The notes beneath the pieces were generated by a model, which was not told where the DNA came from, made no database searches, and saw only the letters and a program-made list of their open reading frames with translations. Positions 54,556-64,000 of a DNA stretch of 64,000 bases are shown piece by piece. The position numbers and the translations under genes were made by a program. Location: assembly GCA_903772945.1 (NCBI GenBank), contig CAICTM010000196.1:1-64000 (forward strand), in the 5' to 3' direction. Within the stretch, counting starts at the first letter, position 1. Each line of letters starts with the position of its first letter. The DNA is from Seminavis robusta. Taxonomy: Eukaryota; Bacillariophyta; Bacillariophyceae; Naviculales; Naviculaceae.

Positions 54556-55860
54556 TTACAACTCGGAGCCATGTGATTGTGGCTGATTCTTCTTCTTACT
54601 ACTGCCTCGTTGCATGGTTCCATAGAGCAATGTCAAATTGATGCGACAATTCTCGTATCCCTTTCGGAACTTGTACTGGTCGGTCTGATGAAAGAGTGCC
54701 GAATCAAACAAGACGGCTCGATTCTGTTTGTGGGGAATGGTGACATTGGCAAACTGTGTCGGTTTCAGCAATTCGTCCCGGACAAAGTCCGTGTCGGTAT
54801 TGTACTTGGTAAACTCCCAGTCGGGTGGTGGTTTGGCGGTAAAGACGACCAATCCTCCGGATGTCGGATCCAAGTTGGCATCGTCAGGCGTTAACCAAAG
54901 ATTGACATTGACGGCCGCCTCATCGGCATGCAGATTAATGCCCGTGTATTCCGCGTCGTATCGATAGGCCCACAGGTAGCGAAGGAAATGTCCCGCCATG
55001 ATACGAGGCAATGCTTGGTACAGTTCCATACTGAGTTGGAGTAAGATGCGATCGTTCAATCCATCGTCAATGTAGGCACCGGCATATCCTCCAAACTGCA
55101 GTGGCATTTTGGTCTGATACCAGACGGTCTTTTCCAAGAGCAATTGTCGTATTCGTGAGAGAGCGGCGGGATTAAGAATGTCATCGACCACGACAATTCC
55201 TGGAGTCGAATCTTGTTCTTCTCCCATCCATTGTCGTTGAATGCGATCCAAATCCAAATTGGGATTCAAGACGGGCAGGACTTGGCCCGTGTTGGGATCT
55301 TTGAGTTGACCGAATTGGGGCGCATAGAGTGCCTTGTTGTATATGGCTTCAATCCCCAGCTGTTTGTCGTGTGGTTGAAAGGGATACAATCCCCGTGTGC
55401 GTTGCAATTGATCCAACGGAGGGATCCGGTCCAAGACTTTTTGGTACAGAGGCACCACGTGAGTTTCCAAAAAGGCTGCCATTTCTTGGTCGCGATCACG
55501 ACGAAGTTGCGTGACCAAATACTGTGCTTGTTCCAGATCCATCTTGAGTTTGTAGGCCGTTGTGTAGGTGGATCCTCCTCCTCGAGACACCAATTGCTCC
55601 GGTAGCGGATGCTGGATTTTGGCACTGTCGTGATTGCGATCGGATCGTTCAAAGACATTGGTCAATGCCCAGTGCAGTCCATCCAGGTCGTTGCGCTCGA
55701 AAAAGTACGCAATGTCATCGGCGTCCAATAACGGCGGAAAGTCGACTTCTTCTTCTTCTTCTTGAGCTAGTATTGTACTACTTTTCAGCAGTAATAATAA
55801 ACTTACAGACAGCAGGATGAGTGTTCTTGCAAGTCGTAGCGACCCCATCTTATTGCTCAT
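54556..55860 (-). CDS. 2-oxoglutarate/Fe(II) oxygenase, secretory
   Basis: Single-exon ORF of 434 residues; a second ATG 12 bp downstream is possible. Residues about 7-32 are a signal peptide or anchor (TLILLSVSLLLLLKSSTILA), followed by poly-Glu. The N-terminal half is helical with no family I recognise. The C-terminal half is a double-stranded beta-helix oxygenase: iron ligands HAD (H311, D313) in TGINLHADEAAVNVNLWLTP, the distal ligand H391 in ALFHQTDQYKF, and 2OG-binding Arg likely R406 in NCRINLTLLYG. Prolyl-hydroxylase-like enzymes of this kind modify secreted proteins; the substrate here is unknown. It is divergent from the alpha/beta hydrolase. Confidence 0.8.
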   Translation of the reverse strand: MSNKMGSLRLARTLILLSVSLLLLLKSSTILAQEEEEEVDFPPLLDADDIAYFFERNDLDGLHWALTNVFERSDRNHDSAKIQHPLPEQLVSRGGGSTYTTAYKLKMDLEQAQYLVTQLRRDRDQEMAAFLETHVVPLYQKVLDRIPPLDQLQRTRGLYPFQPHDKQLGIEAIYNKALYAPQFGQLKDPNTGQVLPVLNPNLDLDRIQRQWMGEEQDSTPGIVVVDDILNPAALSRIRQLLLEKTVWYQTKMPLQFGGYAGAYIDDGLNDRILLQLSMELYQALPRIMAGHFLRYLWAYRYDAEYTGINLHADEAAVNVNLWLTPDDANLDPTSGGLVVFTAKPPPDWEFTKYNTDTDFVRDELLKPTQFANVTIPHKQNRAVLFDSALFHQTDQYKFRKGYENCRINLTLLYGTMQRGSSKKKNQPQSHGSEL

Positions 55861-56292
55861 CTACTAGCGCTAGACCAGAACCGACTAGACTGCCTGAAGC
55901 TATGGCAAATGGCAGGAAACTTATGGGGTAACAGATTGGTTGGATGACATCAGCCATCACCAACCCCCGAGAAAAGATCTTGGATCTTTTGGGATACCGG
56001 TACTTAATTAATAAATACAGCTCTGAAGGTTTATATTCTGTTCCGTTTGGTGACGTCGACACTTCCACCTCTGACTCACAAGAAATTGCCGCCAACAACA
56101 AACAATCAGAACAATAAACCAAAGACGTCGATTGCCTCGAGATTGATGACTCGGCTGCTGACAGCATTGCTCAGGGAGATTCGAATGCTTAATCCCAACG
56201 AGATCACAATTCTGCCACAAGCGACAAAAAGTCTGACTTTGGACTCAGTTTTATTCGTCTGCCACAAAATCCACGAAGAAAAGTCTGCGACA
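55861..56292. promoter_or_regulatory. divergent promoter with TGACGTC site
   Basis: 432 bp separate two divergent start codons. TGACGTC lies at 56051-56057, about 240 bp before the hydrolase ATG. A role in light or CO2 response is only a guess. Confidence 0.3.
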
Positions 56293-57438
56293 ATGACAGC
56301 AGCACACACTGTTTTCTACGCGACAATGCTTGCCATGATGACCCTCCTTCATGGAGTCAGTGCCTTTCAAGGTGCAAGCTTGGCTACTTCAAGCGCCACT
56401 CGTCATGGCAGTGTGATATCCAACTCCCAATTGAATGCAGCCACATCGCTGCTGCCGGATTTCTCTGCGTTGCCCACGACATCCAGCAACAGCAACGTCC
56501 AGTTGCGCACGTACACTCACGACGGCTGGACTTTGAAATACCGGTACAAACCCGCCGCCAAGGGCAAAGAAAACGAACCGCCCTTGCTGTTGGTCCATCC
56601 CGTGGGAATTGGCATGTCCAGTTGGTACTGGGACGAATTCATGACCAGCTGGAACGACGGAGGTGCCGTCTACGCACCCGACTTGATTGGTTGTGGCATT
56701 GACAATGGCAGTGATGCGTGGAATCCACAAGAACGTGGTTTGTTCTTTCCATTGAGCTGGGTGAAGGGATGCGAAACACTCTTGCAGCAAGTCATTATGC
56801 AATCCAACTATAACAACAACAATCCACTCTCGTCACTCCTGCCACAAAAGAAAACTGTGACGGTCGTCACACAAGGTGGCTTGGCACCCGTGGGAGTCAT
56901 GCTGGCGGCTCGCAACCCCGATACCGTCTCTCGTCTCGTCATGTCATCGCCGCCCACATGGGCCGAAATGACCACGCCCGTCCCCGAGGCCGAACTCGAA
57001 AAGAATTACAACTTTTTGCAATCCAACTTGGGCGGTGTAGCATTTGGAGCACTGGAATCGGAATGGGCCATTCGGTTCTTTTCCAACCTGTTCTTGTTTC
57101 AAGGCAATGCCGATGACACGTGGATGCAAGAATGTTTGCAAGAATGCCGTCACGTCAATGCCCGTCCACCCATTCAAGCCTTCAATGCTGGTCTGATGCA
57201 GCATCGATCCTATCAAGAAGAATTGACGGCGTTGTCGCAACCCACCACGATTGTGCAAGGCAAGGGAGACAACAATCGGATTCCCTTGCGACAAGAGTAT
57301 GAAACAGAAATGAAAGATTGTTCGGTGGTGACGCTTCCAGAAGGTCTGAATGTGCTGCCGTGGGAGTCCGCCGGGTTGTTTGCCAAGACGGTTCAAGAGG
57401 CGCAAGAAAAACTAGCCCGAGTCAAGAGAGGATGGTGA
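56293..57438 (+). CDS. alpha/beta hydrolase-fold protein, plastid, no Ser nucleophile
   Basis: 381 residues from MTAAHTVFYATMLAMMTLLH. The frame is open 246 bp further upstream, but this ATG places a signal peptide directly before GVSAFQGASLAT, an ASAFAP-like motif, so a plastid precursor is expected. The hydrolase core is clear: LLLVHPVGIGMSSWYWDEF, YAPDLIGCGIDNGSD, then VVTQGGLAPVGVMLAARNP and VSRLVMSSPP. At the nucleophile elbow the usual GxSxG is replaced by TQGGL, with Gly where Ser is expected. It may be a non-hydrolytic member or use another residue. No acceptor substrate can be named. Confidence 0.75.
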   Translation: MTAAHTVFYATMLAMMTLLHGVSAFQGASLATSSATRHGSVISNSQLNAATSLLPDFSALPTTSSNSNVQLRTYTHDGWTLKYRYKPAAKGKENEPPLLLVHPVGIGMSSWYWDEFMTSWNDGGAVYAPDLIGCGIDNGSDAWNPQERGLFFPLSWVKGCETLLQQVIMQSNYNNNNPLSSLLPQKKTVTVVTQGGLAPVGVMLAARNPDTVSRLVMSSPPTWAEMTTPVPEAELEKNYNFLQSNLGGVAFGALESEWAIRFFSNLFLFQGNADDTWMQECLQECRHVNARPPIQAFNAGLMQHRSYQEELTALSQPTTIVQGKGDNNRIPLRQEYETEMKDCSVVTLPEGLNVLPWESAGLFAKTVQEAQEKLARVKRGW

Positions 57439-57931
57439 AGGAATTCAATAGAACTCAGGAGTGGAAGGATTGAAAGAAAATGCATGTCGCTTACAGCCTA
57501 CAGGCAAGGTACCATCGGACCGATGCCTCTCACTCAGCATAATCGGAAATCACAGCCAGCATTTAGGGAAGGTCCTCTGTAGGTCGCGTTGAAGAGTCGA
57601 GTGCGGTTGCAAGGGAGGGACGCACCCGGCAACTGACGGTTGCGACCCAGACTGTGTTCAACCACGTCCCGTGCTGTGCCTTCAAGACGCGAGTTCGCAG
57701 AGAAGGATAGAGACAACATGTCGCTATTTGTCCTTTGGTTACCCAAATGAGCCCGAGGCTACAACGACGAAGTAGGCGCATTGCATAATCGACCAGATGG
57801 AACAAGTAACTACAATTCTAGCGAGCATTCTTATTAAAGCTCGCCTTCTACTAAAACCCCACGAGCAAACACGCCCCGTGTTGCCTCGCATATACACCAC
57901 TGCTGCTGTGATTGATGACATAGCCCCCCCT
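57439..57931. other. convergent 3' gap
   Basis: 493 bp between convergent genes; nothing supported. Confidence 0.4.
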
Positions 57932-60900
57932 TCATGCAACATGCGCTTGGGGAAGCTTGGAGATGACCGTTTCCTGTAGCTTGTTCTGTGAGTACTCGCT
58001 GAGCAATGGAAGCAACAATTTCAACAAGCGACCAGCTTCAGAAGTAAGCCCTGCGGACAGCAAGCTCTCAGCTACCAGAGAGGCCTCCAACTCAAGCTTC
58101 GTGACATCTTGATTGTCATTCTCGAACAGCCCAATATCTTGTCTTAGAGCTAGACTGCTCTTGTGTGCTCGGACTTTTCGGGCCAACTCCGCCTGGTTGG
58201 CCTTGCCAAAACAGTAGATTGCCTTGTCGAGCCAGTCCAGAGCTTCCTCAATATCGCCAGTCTCCTCTGCATGAATAGCGTTGTCCAATCCAAGCGACAT
58301 CCATTCATCTGGCGTGCGCGACATCGCTTCCATGTTTCCTACTGTCTGCTTCACCGCAAGGGCATTTTCCCCCGTGCCAGCAGACGTGAGCCATCGGACA
58401 AATGCATCACCAGATGGTGACCTACTTGTTTCGGCAAAGACTAGGCGTTGAATGCACCGGGTGATACCAGTGTACAACAACTTGAGAAGGCCTTCAAGTT
58501 CTGGGTTACCAGAACCAACATCGTGTATGTTACGGCCCAGCAGGAGATCGCGAAATGGCTTTTGATCTGCAGCTGGTAGCAGCCGAAAGAAGTCAAGCAC
58601 AATAACAGTCTCAAACTCCAGCCCTTTGGCTTCCCTGATGCCGTACACCAAAGGGTAAGCAAGCCTTTGTTTCAGATTTGAAACAGCAGTATCATGGGTC
58701 AAGATTACTGCTCCTTCAAGCTTTCCAAGAAGCTCCTTGACAGAAGGCGGATCAATCCTTTGCAAGATACTGGGCCTGGGGCCTTTGAACAGCCCGCGGT
58801 CTTTGCTCAGCTGCTTCGCCGAATCAGGAAATGCTCCAAAGAGGTGTTCTAGAACGCCAGCGGCAACGGAGAGAACCCCTGAGTGGCTGCGAAAGTTGAC
58901 ATTGACGACTTTGGGTTTGTCAGGAATGAGTTTGCGGTCTTGCTCAAAGAGATGATGGCCCACAGAGCGAATGTCCTCAAAGCGGAACTCAACACCTTCC
59001 ACCACTGATTGGCAAGGGTCCCCAGCAAGGAAAAGTCCACCAGGACCAGACAATCGAAAGAAGAGAGTGATTTCGGCTTGGGTGTAGTCTTGCACTTCAT
59101 CAACATAGATTTTGGCATACTGGATTTCATAGTAGTCCAGTGGTGCTACCTATTGAAGACTACACAACTTTGACAGGAGGCTTGATATCCTATCACAATC
59201 ATCCCACAACTTCCCATCACAGCAATACTGGTGGTACTTTTGGTAGACATTGTAGACTGCAATACGTTGATCTTCGGAAATGCGGCATCGTTTCCTTCCA
59301 AGCGACAAGTACTCCTCCTTGGTCAATGGCTTCCCTCCCATTGCTGCCTCAATTGAGCCTTTGATGAAGCTTCGAATGTTTGTCCAAGCAATCAGGGCAT
59401 CGACACCCATCGATGGCTGCCAAATGTCGCGTTTGAAGCGGTGGAAGTCAATGTAATGGCTGGGCAGAACTGTGGGTGTGCCTTGCACAAGTGACTGAAC
59501 AGCATTTTCTAACTTTGGAACCAGTGATTGAAACGTAGTGAATTCGCTCTGTGTTTCCAATGAGTCAGACCCAGTTCTAACAATGCTTTCGACATAATCC
59601 CTCAGGCGAGCAGATCTGGCCACAAATAGCTGTGAGAAGGACTTCTGATCGCCCACCAAATATCGATCATAATCCATCTTGTTGCAGATGCAAACAGTTT
59701 TGCCTGTGCCACTGCGGCCCAACAGAAGTGTCGTGCCTGAGCACTCAACAACATCCCGCTCGGCAACTGTCAAATGAAGGGGAGGCTTCCACGGGTCATC
59801 AACCAGCTTGTTTAGCTCGTCATATCGGACACTGTAGAGCTTCAGCGGTGTATGTCCTCGTGGATCAAGCAGGATAACGTCACTATCGTCACAAGATTCA
59901 GATGTTGTATGATTGTTCTGCTTGAGAGCTTCCCTAGCCGATGTAAGCTGTCGACTGCTCCTGCTCTCGGCATCGTCAATCAAATCCATAAGGCGTGAGA
60001 CAGATTTGTGCTTCGAAACATACCAAATCAAGAGGTACCCATTGCTTTTCTCAGTCCACAAGATTCGAAAGCCACTCTTCTGCTCCAGGTACGTTTCGTA
60101 GATCGTAGTCTTGCTTCCCGTCAGCCGCTTGGCAAGGATGCGGCTCCGATCTCCTCTGGCCAACTGCTCCGTTCTTCTGACGAAAAACTCGCGATACTTG
60201 CTGTCAGCAACACGGAGCCATTTCATTACTTCCTTTGTCATCAAGACCTTTTTAAAATGGGAGTCGGCAGCATCTTTTGTGCCAATGCCAATCTCAGTCG
60301 TTGATGATGTTTTGCTGGGTTCACCAATCGCAACAACAGCAGAAGAGTCAGATTCGTTGATTGTTCCATTTTCCGATAGTGGCTCAACCAGCAGAACCCG
60401 CTTGCCAGCATCATCCAGTACTCTGACTGTGTCAAACAGATCACTCTCATCAATACCAAAAGAAGCAGCCATGTCCTCCTCTTCCTGGAGGCTGGCCCAT
60501 GAGAACAGTTCCATTTTCGACCCATGCCTCTGTAGAAACGATAGTGTACCAGTCCAAAGGTCCTGAAATCTTGCCGCTTCTGCCATATTAGACAAGAGCG
60601 CCGCCCTGTGCACCCTTCTAGTTGAGCATCCTCGAATTCTAGCTTGTAGCCATACAGTGGCGTGGATAGCCATCGTCTTTCTTTTTACATCCTCTCTGCA
60701 CTGCATTATCGACGACAAGAATGTGTTGATGATTCTTCTTGCTTTTTTCTCCACAATCCATGTCTTGCAGGAAGCGTTGCTGTCAGATGCCACCTGTAGG
60801 ACCGTTCGACCCTGACAGTCTTTGTCTTCAAGTGATGCCAGCTTCTTTTCAACAAGCCACTGCAGGACATCTTTTCGGTCATAGGCAGCTGCAAGGTGCA

Positions 60901-63900
60901 CCAATTTCAAGCCCTGGCTGTCATACCAACTGGGCTGAAGTCTAGCTGATGTTATTGCAGCTTGAATGTCAGTCAAGGATGCCCGTTGCTTGATGGGATC
61001 AAGTCTCGACCAGATAGTTCTCTGCTTATTTTTAAAGTCTTCAAGAAGATTGTCAATCTTCTCAATCCCCCTGTAGTGATCAGCTCGTATCCACTGGATG
61101 TCAAGGCCATAGTGGAGCATGAGTTCAATCCATTTTCGAAGAGTCGCCAATCGATCAACCTCGGGGTCAGCTTTCGTGACATCAGCATTTTGAATGTATG
61201 CTCGTGTAATTTGATTCATGGTGTCGCGACACCTCCATGGTTTGAGACCCTTGTTGGTGCAAAGAAAGTCCACGAATTCTCGTCCCGTCTCCTGTACAAC
61301 ATCTTCGAACCTGTAAAGTTCCTCAAACATTATAGCAAATACCATCAGGAGAAGTTGGGGTTGGTAGTCCCCTTTCTTAGCGACGAAGGATAAGAGTGCA
61401 GGCCCAGCTGTTCCGCCTAAGCTGAAGCTCTGTGGAAACCGCAGGTCCTGCGAATGAGTCAAGCAACTGTGCAGAACAGCACAAAGCAATGAAGACTTCA
61501 TACCATCCTGTCTGTCTCCGTATGCATGACTCTGCGGTGAATGGACGGGCGACAGAACTGGGTCAGGCAGCATGCCACCATACTTCTGAATTTCGTCAGT
61601 GAATACCTCCAGATCATCAAGCCGCCCTGACTGTGCAGCACCATGAATTGCAGCTTGTAACCTATCCTGCTGTGATGACTGAAATGTGATGGAATTCTCC
61701 AGACCAAGAAAGATCCTTGTTAGATTCGTGTGGCCACGTGTGGCTAAGATTCTTGTTGTTTGCACTTCTTTTTCTGCATCCCATCCTTTTCCACCGCCTG
61801 AAAGACTCCACTCCAGCAAATCGTCATACCCCTCATAAGCGGCAATAATGTAGAACAAGTCGGTCTCCCTAGGAGTCTTAACGAGATACCACATAAGCTG
61901 GGAGCGCACATCTTGACTGCCAACATGCACGTACAAATCGACTGGAAGCAACCTATCTTCTGAAACAACGAGGTGTTGCAGCTCGTGACCGTGGAAGCTC
62001 TTGCGATGCTGGCATGCCGCCTCGAGGATGACATCTATCAAAATCTGGATTGACTTGACCAATTCACCTTGTGCAATTTGTTTTCGAAGCCTACGCTCCC
62101 CTTTCTGAGCAATGGACTGCAAAACAGAGCTCAGGACAAGCCGCGCTCGGACGACCTTCAAGGCCTCAAGAGTGTCCGCGTCATCTACAAATCGTTTGCT
62201 GAGCTTCTGTAGAATGCGATGCGTTTGGAATGGGTCTGCCACAGTGATATCTCCAACCCAAGGTGCCTGCTCTTGGAGTTCGTGCAATGTTCTCTTCTCT
62301 TCAGGTGAGTAGGCAGCATAGTGCATTTTCCAACTGACACCACGGTTACCTTCGATCATGAACGTGTACCAAAACACTTTCTCCTGACGGTCAAGATCAG
62401 AAAGCAACATCAAGAACAGCCATATTATAAGTGGACCGTTAGCCATCAAGCAAAACCTCTCCAAGGCATCTGAAAGGTAAAATCCTGATGGTAACATTGC
62501 CTCTTCCCAGTCGTCGAAGAAAAGCTCATGCCATCTCCTACCCTGCAAGCATTTTGTTTCCAAAATGAATGATTTGATAGCCTCCACCCGCAAGGGTTTC
62601 TGAACAAGCATATCTTCCAACTTCTGCAGATCTTGTTCGAGGAGTACGAGCAACTCCTTGTCGGTACCCCACTCGACGACGTGCTGAAGAGGAGACCGCT
62701 TCGTCCTTTCAACTAGAGCCCCCCACTTTATATTGAATACGGGGCTACCCCAGGATAGCATCAAGTCTGCAAGAGCCGTGAAGCCCCGATCCAAAGCAAT
62801 ATGGACAGCAAGCTGTCTCCCTGGTTCTCTTTTCGATGCGACCTTCAACAGAGGTTGGAGATTTCCGACAGACACCAGCCAAGCAGCAATTTCTGCTCTT
62901 CCAAAAGCAGCACAAGCATGAATCAAATTCCACCCATTGCAAATGGCAGTTTTTGGAGTGATCCACTCAGAAGAGATAAGCCACTGCAACGTTTGAAAAT
63001 CGTCGTATTCCACCGCTGCAAAAGCCAGGTACACGCTGGATGTCAGCTGCTTAGGAATTGCCTGGTTTCCAAGAAAACTATCGACTTTCTTTCGACCAGT
63101 GACAAAGGGTTCTTTACATGCCAGGGATTTCGATTTCAAATCAGTGATGCCTTTTTCTTCCATCCAACGCAAGACACCGCACTGACGCCACCGAATGCAA
63201 TCAAGAGGGTTTGGTGGAGGTAGGCCAATCTCTAACACAAGAAAGTCCAGTAGATTGAGGCGATTTGGTAAGTGTTCATCGTCTTCCAAGATCTGAATCT
63301 TGAATCCAACAAACTTAGAAACGGCTCGCGAATGAACCTTGGCGTCATCTTCTTGGATGGAGATGAGCCTTTCCACGAGGTTGATTGAATTGGCCGGGTC
63401 TTTCAGCATAGTGCGAAGCCTTGTGACGTAGTTTTGTCGCCCACTGTCGTCTGAGTTTCTGTATATGCATTCTGGTCCGTGGGCCACGACGTCGACGGCT
63501 TTCAGCGCCTCTTGGACTCCTTCTTGTTCTACCAACTCATGCTGGGCGTATTCGTAACAATCCTGATTGCTCACGACATCTGATTTCAGTGCCAGCAAAG
63601 CTTTCTTTGCAGTATCGGCATGAACCAGATGACGGATGATACTGGTATGTCCAAATTTGAGCAACTTCCCTACTATCGAATCGAGATATTGTGTCCGGTC
63701 GTTCCAAATCTCAAAGCGCATCAGCTTACGCCAAACGCTTCTTTCTTCCTTCACGGGCTGAATCGCGACGATGGATTCGATCTGAGCATGCGGTGGAAAG
63801 TCATCGCCGACACTATGAAGCAGGATACCGTGCAGCTTCTCCAGCCTCATGTTTTCTGTCAACTCTAACATCATTTTCGTCTTTTTGACATTCAAATTCG

Positions 63901-64000
63901 TAGGGAGGCTACAATACTCATCACTCTGGAATTTCAAGAATTGCAGACCCAGAGCGTCAAGGATTCTCGGGCTGAGAATGGAACTAAGAAGCCTGGTGTC
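57932..64000 (-). CDS. ankyrin and SF1 (UvrD-like) helicase protein, TRANK1-like, partial
   Basis: One frame runs from the right window edge to 57932, about 2,020 residues, with a single in-frame TAG at 59150-59152. The 5' end lies outside. Order: helical region; ankyrin-like repeats (NGWNLIHACAAFGRAEIAAW, later GLKLVHLAAAYDRKDVLQWL); an IQ-like basic helix (ATVWLQARIRGCSTRR); then an SF1 helicase with Walker A GRSGTGKT, Walker B VDEVQDYTQAE, FLAGDPCQSVVEG, VNFRSHSGV, REAKGLEFETVIVLDFF and LLYTGITRC; then TPR-like helices. All helicase motifs are intact on both sides of the stop, which falls between Walker A and Walker B. TRANK1-type proteins are large and poorly understood. The stop may be a base error, readthrough or recent inactivation. 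Confidence 0.8.

Noticed and set aside
49964-57438. Treating the RNA methyltransferase, GT10, oxygenase and hydrolase as one cluster
   Set aside because: Functions and predicted compartments differ (organelle, Golgi, ER, plastid); close packing alone does not support a pathway.
1-64000. tRNA, rRNA or CRISPR features
   Set aside because: I scanned for T-arm-like strings, rRNA-like conserved blocks and regularly spaced direct repeats with unique spacers and saw none that held up; a covariance-model scan would be needed to exclude tRNAs fully.

Overview
The window looks like nuclear DNA from a diatom, most likely a raphid pennate; this is an inference. Genes are short-exon with few, mostly 74-222 bp GT-AG introns. 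Two proteins (DXS and an alpha/beta hydrolase) start with a signal peptide followed by an ASAFAP-like motif, as expected for import into a four-membrane plastid. A decayed LRR receptor-like gene carries a motif I associate with diatoms. Between genes there are many TACCGGTA and GCTAGC palindromes, microsatellites and local duplications, and no bacterial operon logic.

Layout. 0-6.4 kb is gene-poor: a broken gag-like fossil (0.7-2.6 kb), a palindrome cluster beside a (TTG)18 run, a small KOW/SH3-like gene (4.2-4.7 kb) and an acidic ORF. 6.5-14.5 kb is one four-exon minus-strand gene encoding a predicted 2,528-residue protein, almost all low-complexity, ending in a C39/papain-like peptidase-type domain. 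Its internal introns and exons are duplicates of each other. 14.5-18.7 kb holds duplicated non-coding DNA and a minisatellite.

18.7-28.3 kb is a compact block of host genes: plastid DXS, a poorly conserved LRR-like protein, a pepsin-type aspartic protease with one frame break, an NR2C2AP-like galactose-binding-fold protein, and mitochondrial glycine-cleavage T protein. 28.3-42.4 kb is sparse: two small basic paralogues about 9 kb apart, a GT90/CAP10 glycosyltransferase, an LRR receptor-like pseudogene, tandem duplications and a secreted, probably GPI-anchored protein with broken frames.

42.8-48.1 kb holds the most striking gene, a three-exon sulfotransferase fused through a membrane segment to a beta-ketoacyl-ACP-synthase-III domain with its Cys-His-Asn triad intact. 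A MATE transporter lies upstream on the same strand. 49.2-57.4 kb contains an acidic secreted ORF, an RNA m5U methyltransferase, a GT10 fucosyltransferase-like enzyme, a 2OG-Fe(II) oxygenase and a plastid alpha/beta hydrolase whose nucleophile position is not Ser. 57.9-64.0 kb is the 3' part of a very large ankyrin-plus-SF1-helicase gene, interrupted by one in-frame TAG and running off the window edge.

How genes may work together: several gene pairs are divergent with 400-550 bp between start codons, which suggests shared promoters. GT90, GT10, the 2OG oxygenase and the aspartic protease all point to the secretory pathway. DXS and the hydrolase are plastid; GcvT is mitochondrial photorespiration. 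Exon joins were made by hand from GT-AG sites and reading phase; all those quoted keep the frame, but no transcript evidence was available.
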